Positions 46,519-56,327 are shown, counted from the stretch's first letter. The stretch: 64,000 bases of DNA from Allosaccharopolyspora coralli (GCF_009664835.1 NZ_CP045929.1:2976001-3040000), one strand, 5' to 3'. The notes: generated from the letters alone by a model not told the origin. A program made the numbers and translations.

Positions 46519-49386
46519 GTGACCTCACCCGACCTCACAGGATTCGCGTCCGCGCTGCGCCGCGACGTCGCGGGCACCGTCGCCCTCGACGCCGCGACTC
46601 GCGCGCTCTACACGACCGATGCGTCGAACTACCGCGCGGTGCCGGACGCGGTTCTCGTCCCTCGCAGCACCGACGACGTCGTGGCCGCGCTCGCGAGCTG
46701 CCACGAGTTCGGCGTGCCTGTGGTCAACCGGGGCGGCGGGACCTCCGTGGCGGGCAACGCGCTCGGGGGTGGGCTCCTCATCGACACCTCACGGCATCTG
46801 ACGGCCGTGAGCGACATCGACCCCGAGTCGAAGACTGCCCGTGTCGAACCCGGGGTGGTGTTGGACGATCTCCGCGCCGCGGCCGGGCGGGACGGGCTCA
46901 CCTTCGGCCCCGACCCCTCGACACACGGTCGGTGCACGGTGGGCGGCATGATCGGCAACAACGCCTGCGGTTCGCACTCGGTCGCGTGGGGAACGACCGC
47001 CGACAACGTCGAGTCACTGGACATCGCTCTCCCGGACGGCACCCGCATGACCGTCGGCGCGACGAGCCGCGAGCAGCTGCGCGACCGCGCCGCCGCACCG
47101 AACCGGCAGGGCCAGGTCTACGCGCGGCTGCAGCACCTCGTCGATCGCCACCTGGCCACGATCCGCACCGGACTGCCGACGTTCTCCCGGCGAGTCTCGG
47201 GATACGCACTCGACCAGCTGCTGCCGGAGAAGGGGTTCCACCTCGCACGCGCGCTGACAGGAACGGAAGGTTCCTGCGTCAGCGTGCTCGGTGCGACGGT
47301 TCGACTGGTCGAGAGCCCGAAGGCAAGGGCGTTGCTGGTGCTCGGATACCCGGATGCTCCCGCGGCGGGCGACGCGGTGCCCGAGATCCTCCGGCATCGC
47401 CCGCTCACGGTGGAAGGCCTCGACCGGGAGCTCGTCGACACCTGGCGTTCCCGGAGGCCGTCACGCCTGCGGACCGGCCTGCCGAACGGCCGCGCGTGGC
47501 TGCTGGTCGAGTTCGGTGGCGACGATCTCGCCGAGGCCGAGTCCCGGGCATGCGCCGCCTTGGCGTCGTTGTCCGGTGCGGCGCGTGGCGAAGACACCCG
47601 GGTACTGGGTGATGTCGCGAAGCAACGCGCGGTGTGGCGTATTCGCGAAGAGGGAGCGGGCATCGCCACCCGGCTCCCCGACGGATCCGAAGCGTGGCCG
47701 GGACTGGAAGATGCCGCCGTGCCCCCGGACAAGCTCGGCTCGTATCTGCGGGGGTTCGACAAACTCAAGGCCGCCCACGGTCGACGTGGCGTCGCCTACG
47801 GCCACTTCGGCGAGGGGTGTCTGCATGTCCGGCTCGACTTCGACATGGCACGAGACAACGGCATCGCGGACTTCCGGACGTTCATGGAAGACGCCGCCGA
47901 GCTCATTCACCAACACGGCGGATCGCTGTCCGGTGAACACGGCGACGGTCGAGCCCGCTCCGAACTGCTCGCGCGCACCTTCCCGGACGAACTCGTCCGT
48001 GCTTTCGGGGAGTTCAAGGCGATCTGGGACCCGGCAGCGCTGATGAACCCCGGCGTCATCGTCGAACCTGCACCTCTCGACGCCGATCTGCGCGTCCCGA
48101 GCCTGTCGCCGCCCACGGAAACGACGGCGTTCTCCTACCCGGAGGACGGTGGCTCGTTCAGCCAGGCCGTCGGTCGGTGCGTGGGAGTAGGCAAGTGCAG
48201 GCAGAGCACGCCCGGAAACGTCATGTGTCCCAGTTTCCAGGTCACCGCAGAAGAGCGACACTCCACTCGCGGACGCGCGCACCTGCTCGGCGAGATGCTC
48301 GCCGAAGACGTCATCACCGACGGCTGGCGCTCCGAAGAGGTGCGGGAGGCGCTGGACTTGTGCCTGTCGTGCAAGGGATGTCGCACCGACTGTCCGGTCA
48401 ATGTGGACATGGCGACCTACAAGTCAGAGTTTCTGCACCATCACTACGCGAAGCGGTTGCGGCCCGCTTCGCACTACTCGATGGGATGGCTGCCGCTGTG
48501 GGCGCGCCTGGCGTCGGTCGCGCCGCGTGTCGTGAACGCGGTCGGACGACATCGCGCGACCTCCACCGTCCTCAAGCGCCTCGGTGGTATCGCTCCCGAA
48601 CGGACCGTGCCGATCTTCGCCGCAGAGTCCTTCACGCGCGGATTCGGAGCGCGGTCGCGGCCGAGTCGTGGACGGAGCCCGGTGGCGCTGTGGCCGGACA
48701 CGTTCACCAACTACCTCGCTCCGGAAGTCGGGCACGCGGCCGTCAAGGTGATGGAGGATGCCGGTTTCAACGTGCTCCTGCCGGACGGGCCGGTGTGCTG
48801 CGGACTGACTTGGGTCTCGACGGGGCAACTCGACGTGGCAAAGAGGGTGATGCGTCGATCACTGTCCTCTGTGGAGTATTATGCTTCACGCGGTGTGCCG
48901 ATCGTCGGGCTCGAACCGTCGTGTACGGCGGCGCTTCGAACCGACGTGCCGGAACTCCTCGCGACCGAATCGGCACACGCCACCGCCGGTTCGGTGTTCA
49001 CGTTCGCCGAGTTCCTGGAACGGCACGCCCCGGGTTGGACACCACCGCACGTACACAAGGAATCCATCAGCCAGGTCCATTGCCATCAGCACGCGGTCAC
49101 CGGGTACGAGCCCGATGAAAAGCTGCTGCGCACGGCCGGTGTGGACAATACGCGGCTGGACTCCGGCTGCTGTGGACTCGCAGGAAACTTCGGCTTCGAG
49201 CGTGGGCACTACGAGGTGTCTCAGGCGTGCGGGGAGCAGGCCTTACTCCCCGCCGTTCGCGAAGCCGACGCGGATACCCTCGTGCTCGCCGACGGATTCT
49301 CCTGCCGCACGCAGATCGAGCAGGCGACGGGCCGCCGCGCCGCCCACGTCGCCGAGATCCTCGCCGACGCACTCCCGCGAAAGTGA
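46519..49386 (+). CDS. FAD-binding and Fe-S 2-hydroxyacid dehydrogenase (GlcD-GlcF/YdiJ-like)
   Basis: A 955-residue two-part enzyme. The N-terminal half is a VAO-type FAD domain (NRGGGTSVAGNALGGG at about 73-88, TVGGMIGNNACGSHS at about 139-153) with an FAD-oxidase C-terminal domain up to about 530. The second half is iron-sulfur: CVGVGKC near 554, CLSCKGCRTDCP near 615 as a ferredoxin-like pair, then CCG-type domains (CGLTW, CCGLAGNFGFERGHY). Family members oxidise D-lactate, glycolate or D-2-hydroxyglutarate and pass electrons to quinone. GTG start with AGGAAGG. As the last gene of the cluster it probably oxidises a 2-hydroxy acid product. The exact acid is unknown. Confidence 0.9.
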   Translation: MTSPDLTGFASALRRDVAGTVALDAATRALYTTDASNYRAVPDAVLVPRSTDDVVAALASCHEFGVPVVNRGGGTSVAGNALGGGLLIDTSRHLTAVSDIDPESKTARVEPGVVLDDLRAAAGRDGLTFGPDPSTHGRCTVGGMIGNNACGSHSVAWGTTADNVESLDIALPDGTRMTVGATSREQLRDRAAAPNRQGQVYARLQHLVDRHLATIRTGLPTFSRRVSGYALDQLLPEKGFHLARALTGTEGSCVSVLGATVRLVESPKARALLVLGYPDAPAAGDAVPEILRHRPLTVEGLDRELVDTWRSRRPSRLRTGLPNGRAWLLVEFGGDDLAEAESRACAALASLSGAARGEDTRVLGDVAKQRAVWRIREEGAGIATRLPDGSEAWPGLEDAAVPPDKLGSYLRGFDKLKAAHGRRGVAYGHFGEGCLHVRLDFDMARDNGIADFRTFMEDAAELIHQHGGSLSGEHGDGRARSELLARTFPDELVRAFGEFKAIWDPAALMNPGVIVEPAPLDADLRVPSLSPPTETTAFSYPEDGGSFSQAVGRCVGVGKCRQSTPGNVMCPSFQVTAEERHSTRGRAHLLGEMLAEDVITDGWRSEEVREALDLCLSCKGCRTDCPVNVDMATYKSEFLHHHYAKRLRPASHYSMGWLPLWARLASVAPRVVNAVGRHRATSTVLKRLGGIAPERTVPIFAAESFTRGFGARSRPSRGRSPVALWPDTFTNYLAPEVGHAAVKVMEDAGFNVLLPDGPVCCGLTWVSTGQLDVAKRVMRRSLSSVEYYASRGVPIVGLEPSCTAALRTDVPELLATESAHATAGSVFTFAEFLERHAPGWTPPHVHKESISQVHCHQHAVTGYEPDEKLLRTAGVDNTRLDSGCCGLAGNFGFERGHYEVSQACGEQALLPAVREADADTLVLADGFSCRTQIEQATGRRAAHVAEILADALPRK

Positions 49387-49391
49387 CTTGG

Positions 49392-49438
49392 GCGAACGGC
49401 ACTCTCGCCCCACGAGACGAGGCGCCAGTGCCGTTCGC
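49392..49438. terminator. Hairpin family B, copy 2 (imperfect)
   Basis: GCGAACGGCACT...AGTGCCGTTCGC (12-bp outer arms, inner mismatches) starts 5 bp after the dehydrogenase stop. It keeps the CACGAGACGAGGCG loop seen in copy 1. Confidence 0.7.
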
Positions 49439-49537
49439 ACCGTCGGTTTCGAGATTTTTCCGTGTGGTGCGGCAACCTTCGAGGCGCTGCCGACGTGGAC
49501 GTCGGGAGTGCATCAATGCTTCTCGAAGGGGGTCACC

Positions 49538-50377
49538 ATGGTCAGGAAAGCTCGCTGCGTCGCAACGGCGGCAGCGGTGACGGGGTCGGCCGCACTGGCG
49601 CTGAGTCTCGCCGCGCCGGCGAACGCCGAGCCTCTGCGCACCCAACCGGGCACGCAAGCCGTCATCTGCGACTACACGCCACCTGCCCAGCAACAGCAGC
49701 AGTCGGCGATCGACGCCCGGTACGACTCCGAGCCGGATCTGCAGCAACGCCTCGGAGCACCGGTCGCCGACGAGGTGCGCGACGGCGACGTCGCCTACCG
49801 CGAGTACGAACACGGGCGTCTGTACTGGACGGCGGAGACGTGGGTGCACGAAACCTACGGCGACATTCTTGCCAAGTTCCTCGAACAAGGAGGACATCCC
49901 GCGTTCGGAGTGCCGTTGACCGACGAATGCGGTACCGCCGACGGCAACGGCAGGTACAACCACTTCACCGGAACCGAGGAGACCGGGCTCAGCTCGGTGT
50001 ACTGGCGTCCCGATGTGGGCGCCAACCTCATCTCCGGCCCGGTGCGGGAGCACTGGGAAGCGTCCGGATGGGAGACGGGCACGTACGGTTTCCCGGTCTC
50101 CGACACCCGACCTGCCGGCGAGAACGGCCTGTTCAGCGATTTCGAAGGGGACGACGGCTTCGGCGCGTCGATCCACTTCTCGCCGGAGAGCGGGACTCAT
50201 GGAACGAAGGGGGCCATCCGGGACCACTGGCTGGGCCTCGGTGGCACCGGTTCGTACCTCGGCTTCCCGGTCTCCGACGAGTACGACGTCCCGGAGGGGA
50301 AACGCAGTGACTTCCAGGGCGGCCACATCGTCTTCAACACCGAGACGGGAGAGGTGATCGACGTTCCGGCGTCGTGA
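49538..50377 (+). CDS. Secreted LGFP-repeat protein
   Basis: A 279-residue exported protein. A signal peptide ends at about ANA (residues 28-30). The mature part contains about four ~50-residue LGFP-type repeats with hallmarks such as HPAFGVPLTDE, TGTYGFPVSDT and TGSYLGFPVSDEYD. LGFP repeats occur in secreted actinobacterial proteins, including PS1-type mycolyltransferases, and are thought to anchor them to the cell wall. Here no catalytic domain is attached, so it is probably a wall-associated structural or binding protein. AAGGGGG precedes the ATG. Monocistronic, with family B hairpins on both sides. Confidence 0.88.
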   Translation: MVRKARCVATAAAVTGSAALALSLAAPANAEPLRTQPGTQAVICDYTPPAQQQQQSAIDARYDSEPDLQQRLGAPVADEVRDGDVAYREYEHGRLYWTAETWVHETYGDILAKFLEQGGHPAFGVPLTDECGTADGNGRYNHFTGTEETGLSSVYWRPDVGANLISGPVREHWEASGWETGTYGFPVSDTRPAGENGLFSDFEGDDGFGASIHFSPESGTHGTKGAIRDHWLGLGGTGSYLGFPVSDEYDVPEGKRSDFQGGHIVFNTETGEVIDVPAS

Positions 50378-50398
50378 CGTTCCCCCGAAAGTGACAGC

Positions 50399-50445
50399 GC
50401 GAACGGCACTTTCGCCTCGTGTGGTGAGGCGAAAGTGCCGTTCGC
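50399..50445. terminator. Hairpin family B, copy 3
   Basis: Perfect 20-bp arms GCGAACGGCACTTTCGCCTC and complement around GTGTGGT, between the convergent LGFP and MpaB-type genes; the right arm ends one base before the latter's stop codon (50447). Confidence 0.75.
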
Positions 50446-50446
50446 C

Positions 50447-51319
50447 TCAGTGGGGCTCAGTTGATGGGGCGGTCATCGCCCACCGGATGCCGCCGACGAG
50501 CAGCTGCCCCGAGGCCCGCACGGCGGTCGCTTCGGAGACCGGGAGGTACGGCAGCCGCAACGGCCATCGCGCCCATCGCGGCAGCAAGGACACCGCCGTG
50601 GCGCCGAGAACCGCGTACGGCCCACGCGCGAGCAACGGCAACGGGGGCTGCACGAGCATGAACCGCGCCGCTTCCCGCGCCTCCCTCGTTCCCCGGAGTT
50701 CGGGCCGGTAGGCGGCGAGTTGCTCGTCGAGTTCGGCGCGGCTGCGCGGCGCATCCTCTGCGCCGAGCGCTGTCGCGATGCGCGCCATGTCCTCGACGTA
50801 GCCGTCGCACTCGTCCGGGGTCAGCGCTCGCGCGCCGTACACCTGGTGTGCACGCAGGAAGCTGTCCGCCTCGGCGACGTGCACCCACCGCAACAGGTGC
50901 GGATCGGAGGCCTCGTACCGTCGCCCGTCCGCCGCGGTGCCCTGTACGTGTGCGTGCACTCTGCGCACGGTGTCCACCGCGCGCTGAGCGATCTCGTCCG
51001 GACCGTAGGTGGTCGCCGCGAGAAAGGCACTGGTGCGCTGGAGTCGCCCCCAAGGATCGCCTCGATAGCCGGAGTGGGCGGCCACCGCGGCCATCGCCAA
51101 GGGATGCAGGGACTGCAGCAGCAGTGCGCGGAGACCGCCGACGAACATCGACGCGTCGCCGTGCACGGTGCGGATCGGCCGATCCTCGTCGAACCAGCGC
51201 GGACCGGCGGTCTCGTGGATCCGCGTCCGGCGGTCCGGCCCGTCCGGGCCTGCGACCCGCTCGAACAACGCCGCGCCGAGTTGCTCCCGCACGGCGTCCA
51301 TCCCCGGCACCGTCACCAC
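50447..51319 (-). CDS. Oxygenase MpaB family protein (DUF2236), second copy
   Basis: About 290 residues. RTVHGDASMFVGGLRALLLQSLHPLAMAAVA (positions ~47-77) and RVHAHVQGTAADGRRY followed by LRWVHVAEADSF match the DUF2236 core, with histidines as probable haem ligands. It is only distantly similar to the paralogue at 8213-9094, belonging to the subgroup typified by VHGD and HVAEADSF. The start is uncertain: GTG 51319 or ATG 51301. No regulator is adjacent. Function unknown. Confidence 0.82.
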   Translation of the reverse strand: MVTVPGMDAVREQLGAALFERVAGPDGPDRRTRIHETAGPRWFDEDRPIRTVHGDASMFVGGLRALLLQSLHPLAMAAVAAHSGYRGDPWGRLQRTSAFLAATTYGPDEIAQRAVDTVRRVHAHVQGTAADGRRYEASDPHLLRWVHVAEADSFLRAHQVYGARALTPDECDGYVEDMARIATALGAEDAPRSRAELDEQLAAYRPELRGTREAREAARFMLVQPPLPLLARGPYAVLGATAVSLLPRWARWPLRLPYLPVSEATAVRASGQLLVGGIRWAMTAPSTEPH

Positions 51320-51479
51320 GGTTCCAGTATGCCAGCCGGCCGGCGTTCCGGTCGTGGCACGAGGACTCCACCGTTCGCGCGGCACACATCTCTTCCGGAT
51401 GACGAAAACCCCTGTGCCTGATCTCATGGAGCGGTCAACTCATCGCTGCCAGTCACGACCGTGGGAAGGACCCCTCGCC

Positions 51480-51965
51480 ATGAGCGTCACCGACGAACTG
51501 CTCGCGAACAACGCCGCGTACGCCGAGGGCTTCTCCGGGGCGTTGCCGATGCCCCCCGCCCGCAAGGTCGCGGTCGTGGCCTGCATGGACGCGCGGCTGC
51601 ACGTGCCCGCCATCCTCGGCCTCGACGAGGGGGACGCGCACATCATCCGCAATGCGGGCGGCGTCGTCACCGACGACACCGTGCGGTCACTGGCGATCAG
51701 CCAACGACTGCTGGGCACCGAGGAGATCGTCCTCATCCATCACACCGACTGCGGGATGCTCACCTTCACCGACGACGAGTTCGCCCGATCGCTCGAGGAC
51801 GCCACCGGACACAGGCCTGCCTGGACGCCCGAGGCGTTCAGCGACCTCGACACCGACGTGCGGCAGTCGATCGAGCGACTCCGGTCCGACCCGTTCGTTG
51901 CGAACAAGGATTCCGTTCGGGGATTCGTCTTCGACGTCGCCTCCGGCGAGCTCCGAGAAGTATGA
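51480..51965 (+). CDS. Beta-class carbonic anhydrase
   Basis: A 161-residue beta carbonic anhydrase of the short mycobacterial type (Rv1284-like). The zinc ligands are Cys35 (ACMDARL; the C-x-D-x-R signature), His88 and Cys91 (HHTDCG). NAGGVVTDD is the conserved helix cap. ATG 51480 has GGAAGG upstream; longer frames run into the divergent MpaB-type gene. It stands alone. The 213 bp after it (51966-52178) contain a small palindrome CACAC-CA-GTGTG at 52117-52128 and no gene. Confidence 0.92.
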   Translation: MSVTDELLANNAAYAEGFSGALPMPPARKVAVVACMDARLHVPAILGLDEGDAHIIRNAGGVVTDDTVRSLAISQRLLGTEEIVLIHHTDCGMLTFTDDEFARSLEDATGHRPAWTPEAFSDLDTDVRQSIERLRSDPFVANKDSVRGFVFDVASGELREV

Positions 51966-52178
51966 TCGTCATCTTGTCCTGACGCCCGCGAGCAGCAAGC
52001 TGCAACGCCGGTCAGCGACCACCACCGAAGAGCGAAGACAGCTTCTGAGCGACACCGTCGGCCGGTGCCTGCCCGCGCAGGCCGCCGCCGCAGTGGGTCC
52101 CCGGAACACTAGACAACACACCAGTGTGGCGTGCCGACACATAGGACTAGCCGCGCGTCGTCTCTAGCGTGACTCTGC

Positions 52179-52937
52179 ATGACGACGACGTCCGGACAGT
52201 TGGCCGGAGCCACCGCACTGATCACCGGCGCCGGAAGCGGCATCGGGCTGGCCTGCGCGCGAGCGCTGACCCGCGGCGGCGCGAAGGTGCATCTCGTCGA
52301 CCGCGACGAACAGGCATGCCGCGACGCTGCGGAGAACGTCGGCGGCGTCCCGCACGCGGTCGACCTCGCCGAGCCCCGCGCGACGGAGACGTTGCCGCAC
52401 GAGGTCGACGTGCTCGTCAACAACGCCGGATTCCAGCATCTCGCGCCGATCCACGAATTCCCCGCCGACCGGTTCCGGGCGATGCACGAAGTCATGGTCA
52501 CCGCACCCTTCCTGCTCATCCGCCGCTGCCTGCCGCACATGCGGGACCGCGGCTGGGGCCGGATCGTGAACGTCTCGAGCGTGCACGGCCACCGCGCCAG
52601 CCCGGACAAGTCCGCCTACGTCGCGGCCAAACACGCCCTCGAAGGACTCAACAAAGTCGCCGCCCTCGAAGGTGCCGAGTACGGCGTCACAAGCAACTGC
52701 GTGGCGCCCGGGTACGTGCGGACCGCGCTGGTCGAGGGCCAGGTCCAGGCTCAGGCCGACAGCCGCGGCATCGCCTCCGACAAGGTTCTCGACGAGGTGT
52801 TCCTCAAACGCACCGCCATCAAACGGCTCATCGAACCCGACGAGATCGCCGCCGTCGTCACGTGGTTGTGCGGCCCGGGTTCCGACTACGTCACCGGCAC
52901 CTCGATCCCCGTCGACGGCGCCTGGACCGCGCAGTAG
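52179..52937 (+). CDS. 3-hydroxybutyrate dehydrogenase
   Basis: A 252-residue classical SDR. TGAGSGIG (16-23), NNAG, the catalytic serine in NVSSVHG, and YxxxK as SAYVAAKHAL are present. The C-terminal half, including APGYVRTALVEGQ, RGIASDKVLDEV and the ending VTGTSIPVDGAWTAQ, matches D-3-hydroxybutyrate dehydrogenases (BdhA). The reaction is D-3-hydroxybutyrate + NAD+ to acetoacetate. It is followed after 63 bp by an MHS transporter and then by a PucR-type regulator, a layout that fits uptake and use of 3-hydroxybutyrate. Confidence 0.88.
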   Translation: MTTTSGQLAGATALITGAGSGIGLACARALTRGGAKVHLVDRDEQACRDAAENVGGVPHAVDLAEPRATETLPHEVDVLVNNAGFQHLAPIHEFPADRFRAMHEVMVTAPFLLIRRCLPHMRDRGWGRIVNVSSVHGHRASPDKSAYVAAKHALEGLNKVAALEGAEYGVTSNCVAPGYVRTALVEGQVQAQADSRGIASDKVLDEVFLKRTAIKRLIEPDEIAAVVTWLCGPGSDYVTGTSIPVDGAWTAQ

Positions 52938-53000
52938 CCGCGCACGTCGAGCGGCCCTCACGCCCGGAGCCCCTCTTCGCCCATCACAGAAAGGACAGCC

Positions 53001-54341
53001 ATGTCCACAACGGAGTCCGCACCACGCACCCCCATCGGGCGGGTCGTGGGCGCGAGCCTCATCGGCACGACCATCGAGTGGTACGACTTCTTCCTGTTCG
53101 GCACCGCGGCCGCGATCGTGTTCAACGTCCTGTTCTTCCCGTCCGCGGACCCGCTGACGGGGACCCTGCTCGCGTTCACGACCTACGCGGTCGGCTTCAT
53201 CGCGCGTCCGCTCGGCGGGATCGTGTTCGGGCACTTCGGTGACCGTATCGGACGCAAGAAACTCCTCGTCATCAGCTTGGTCATGATGGGCGGGGCCACG
53301 TTCGCGATGGGCCTGCTGCCGACCTACGCCACCATCGGCGTCGCCGCGCCGCTGCTGCTCGCGTTGCTGCGCCTGGTGCAAGGGTTCGCCCTCGGCGGCG
53401 AATGGGGCGGGGCCGTGCTCATCGTCTCGGAGCACGGTGACGCGAAACGCCGCGGCTTCTGGGCGTCGTGGCCGCAGGCCGGCGCACCCGGCGGCAACCT
53501 CCTCGCCACGGCGGTTCTCGCCGTGCTGGCTGTGGTGCAGACCGACGAAGCGTTCATGTCGTGGGGTTGGCGCATCCCGTTCCTGCTGTCCGGTCTGCTC
53601 GTGGTGGTCGGGTTGTGGATCCGTCTGTCGGTCGCCGAGTCCCCGGTGTTCGTCGAGGCCAAGCGCAGAGCCGACCAGGGACCGGTCCAGGAATCGCCGC
53701 CTGCCGTCGAGGTGGTGCGCAAGCAGTGGCGTGAGGTGCTGCTCGCCATGGGCGCGCGCTTCGGTGAGAACGTCTCGTACTACGTCATCACCGCGTTCAT
53801 CCTCGTGTACCTGACGACGTTCGTGGGCCTGCCGAAATCACTGGGACTCAACGCGGTGCTCATCGGTTCGGCGATCCACTTCGTGAGCATCCCGCTGTGG
53901 GGCATCCTCTCCGACCGCATCGGTCGACGGCCGGTGTACCTGATCGGCGCGGTCGGAATGGCGGCGTGGGGCTTCGTCTTCTTCACGATGCTCGACACCG
54001 GATCGTTCGGCCTGATCGCGTTGGCCACCACGGTCGGGCTGGTGCTGCACGGGGCGATGTACGGGCCGCAGGCGGCCTTCTTCTCCGAACTGTTCGGCAC
54101 TCGCGTGCGGTACTCGGGCGCCTCGATCGGCTACCAGCTCGCCTCGATCGTGGCGGGTGGTCTGTCCCCGCTGATCGCGACGGCACTGCTGCAGCAGTTC
54201 TCGAGCGGTACCCCGATCGCGCTGTATCTGGTCGGAAGCTGCGTGCTGACGTGCATCGCGATCGGACTCGCCCGGGAGACCCGAGGCGTGTCCCTGACAG
54301 AGTCCGAGGACACGGCCCGGGACGAGGCCGCGGTCCGGTGA
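53001..54341 (+). CDS. MHS-family MFS transporter
   Basis: A 446-residue major facilitator with twelve helices. The metabolite:H+ symporter signature is seen at TTIEWYDFFLFGTAA (about 19-33) and the A-loop GHFGDRIGRKKLL (about 75-87); LVQGFALGGEWGGAVL is also typical. MHS members import carboxylates such as shikimate, citrate or betaine. Between a 3-hydroxybutyrate dehydrogenase gene and a regulator gene, the likely substrate is 3-hydroxybutyrate (inference). AGAAAGGA lies before the ATG. Confidence 0.9.
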   Translation: MSTTESAPRTPIGRVVGASLIGTTIEWYDFFLFGTAAAIVFNVLFFPSADPLTGTLLAFTTYAVGFIARPLGGIVFGHFGDRIGRKKLLVISLVMMGGATFAMGLLPTYATIGVAAPLLLALLRLVQGFALGGEWGGAVLIVSEHGDAKRRGFWASWPQAGAPGGNLLATAVLAVLAVVQTDEAFMSWGWRIPFLLSGLLVVVGLWIRLSVAESPVFVEAKRRADQGPVQESPPAVEVVRKQWREVLLAMGARFGENVSYYVITAFILVYLTTFVGLPKSLGLNAVLIGSAIHFVSIPLWGILSDRIGRRPVYLIGAVGMAAWGFVFFTMLDTGSFGLIALATTVGLVLHGAMYGPQAAFFSELFGTRVRYSGASIGYQLASIVAGGLSPLIATALLQQFSSGTPIALYLVGSCVLTCIAIGLARETRGVSLTESEDTARDEAAVR

Positions 54342-54388
54342 GCGCGAGCGGGCCGGTGGTCGGCCAGGGTGATGCGAGGATGACGTCC

Positions 54389-56317
54389 ATGTCCGACGCC
54401 GCACCCGACCACCGGCCCGCGCCGGGCGCGCCGGGCCGTCCGGCCTCGGCTCACCTGCGTGAGCTGATGGAGCTGCTCGTGCGGGACGCGCCGAGCGAGG
54501 ACCTCGCGCGCGTACCCGGCCGCGCCCGCGCCGACGGGCTCGCCCCCGCCGCGCTCGAGGACGTCGAGCAGGGCTCGGCGCTGGCGCTGCGGCTGCGCCA
54601 CACGCTCACCGAGCAGCGCAGGAGGGAGGCCGAACTCGCCGCCCTGTTCGACACCGCCAGCGACCTCGCCGGGGTTCGCGACGTCGACGCCGTTCTCCGC
54701 GCGATCGTGCACCGGGCGAGGATGCTGCTCGGCACCCACGTCGCCTATCTCAGCCTCAACGACGACGACGCGGGCACCACCTACATGCGGGTGACCGACG
54801 GTTCCGTGTCGGCGCTGTTCCAGCAGGTCCGGCTCGGGATGGGCGAGGGGCTCGGCGGCCTGGTCGCCCAGACCGCCCGCCCCTACGCGACTCCCTCGTA
54901 CTTCGACGACGAACGGTTCGACCACACCAACCCCATCGACAGCGCCGTGCGCGACGAGCGGCTCGTCGCGATCCTCGGCGTGCCGCTGAAGGTCGGCAGC
55001 GACGTCATCGGCGTGCTCTACGCCGCCGAACGCACCTCCCGCGAGTTCTCCCCCGACGAGGTCGCGCTGCTCGCGTCCCTGGCCGACCACGCCGCGATCG
55101 CGATCGACACCGCCCGACTGCTCACGGAGACGCGGAGTGCGCTGGTGGAACTCAACGCCGCCAACGACACCATCCGAGAACACTCCGCCGCCTTGCAGCG
55201 CGCCGAACAAGCCCACGACCGACTCACGGACCTGGTGCTGCGCGGTGGCGACATCCCGAAGGTCGCCACCGCCGTCTCGACCGTGCTCGGCGGCGGGATC
55301 GTCCTGCATGACCCGGACGGTGCCGAGCTCGCGCGGATCGACGTCGGTCCGGTCGCTGCCGCTCCGGACGCCGTGCAGCGTTCCCGCAGCAGCGGGCGGG
55401 CCGTGCGCCAGGGTGAGAACTGGGTGTGCGCCGTGCTCGCCGGCCCGGAGGTCCTGGGCAGTATCACCCTCACCGGTCGTCCGGAACTCGCGGACGCCGA
55501 CCGGCGGCTGTTCGAACGCGCCAGCGTCGTCACGGCACTGCTGTTGCTGTTGCACCGCACGACGGCGGAAGCCGAGGACAAGGTTCGCGGCGAGCTCGTC
55601 ACCGACCTGCTCACCGGGCCCGCGCGCGATCGCACCGGGGTGCTCGCGCGTGCCCGACGGATGGGGCTCGACCCGGAGGCGACACAGCTGGTGCTCATCG
55701 CCCACAACGACGAGCTCGCCCGTGAGCGCCTCGCCGCCGCCGCGTCGCGGCACGCCACGGCGGCGGGTGGAATCGCCGGTGTCCACGCCCAGCACGTCGT
55801 TCTCGTGCTCCCCAGCACCGGCGAACTCGGCGCCGAACACCTCGCACGGCAGCTGCAGACGACCACCGGAAGCCCGGTGACCGTGGCGGCCTCCCGGCCT
55901 GCCGACGGGCTCGACGCGTTGCCCGCCGCGTACGCCGAGGCGGCCCGCACCTTGGAGGCGCTGTTCACGCTCGGCCGACGCGGCGGTGGCGCGAGCCCGG
56001 ACGAGCTCGGATTCCTGGGCGTGCTGCTCGGCGACCGGGCCGACGTCGCCGGTTACGTGCGCGCCACGCTCGGTCCGGTGCTCGATTACGACGAGCGGCG
56101 CGGCACCGACCTGGTGGGCACGCTCGACGCCTACTTCGACTCGGGGACGAACCTCAACCGCACCGGACAGGCGCTGCACGTTCACGCGAACACGGTCACG
56201 CAGCGACTGGACCGGATCGGCACGCTGCTCGGCGACGGCTGGCAGGCCCCGGCACGGGCACTGGAGATCCAGCTCGCGCTCCGGCTCCGCAAGCTGACCG
56301 GGCCGGAGCAGCTCTGA
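54389..56317 (+). CDS. GAF-PucR/CdaR-type transcriptional regulator
   Basis: A 642-residue regulator. After a helical lead-in, a GAF sensor domain spans about 75-235 (AALFDTASDLAG through LADHAAIAIDTARLL). A short coiled-coil helix (about 238-265) links to a central GGDEF-like/PucR region and the C-terminal PucR helix-turn-helix (YFDSGTNLNRTGQALHVH near 590-607). ATG 54389 is preferred because GAGGA lies 8 bases upstream; ATG 54380 is the alternative. It is the third gene of the 3-hydroxybutyrate unit and probably its activator, sensing a small ligand through GAF. Confidence 0.88.
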   Translation: MSDAAPDHRPAPGAPGRPASAHLRELMELLVRDAPSEDLARVPGRARADGLAPAALEDVEQGSALALRLRHTLTEQRRREAELAALFDTASDLAGVRDVDAVLRAIVHRARMLLGTHVAYLSLNDDDAGTTYMRVTDGSVSALFQQVRLGMGEGLGGLVAQTARPYATPSYFDDERFDHTNPIDSAVRDERLVAILGVPLKVGSDVIGVLYAAERTSREFSPDEVALLASLADHAAIAIDTARLLTETRSALVELNAANDTIREHSAALQRAEQAHDRLTDLVLRGGDIPKVATAVSTVLGGGIVLHDPDGAELARIDVGPVAAAPDAVQRSRSSGRAVRQGENWVCAVLAGPEVLGSITLTGRPELADADRRLFERASVVTALLLLLHRTTAEAEDKVRGELVTDLLTGPARDRTGVLARARRMGLDPEATQLVLIAHNDELARERLAAAASRHATAAGGIAGVHAQHVVLVLPSTGELGAEHLARQLQTTTGSPVTVAASRPADGLDALPAAYAEAARTLEALFTLGRRGGGASPDELGFLGVLLGDRADVAGYVRATLGPVLDYDERRGTDLVGTLDAYFDSGTNLNRTGQALHVHANTVTQRLDRIGTLLGDGWQAPARALEIQLALRLRKLTGPEQL

Positions 56318-56327
56318 GGGTGCATGT

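Noticed and set aside
44631-47612. 993-codon frame across nitrilase, DUF6282 and dehydrogenase genes
   Set aside because: It crosses three real genes in another frame and reads as Arg-rich low-complexity protein.
54131-56185. 684-codon minus-strand frame opposite the GAF-PucR gene
   Set aside because: Antisense shadow; repetitive Gly/Glu/Val composition and no motif.
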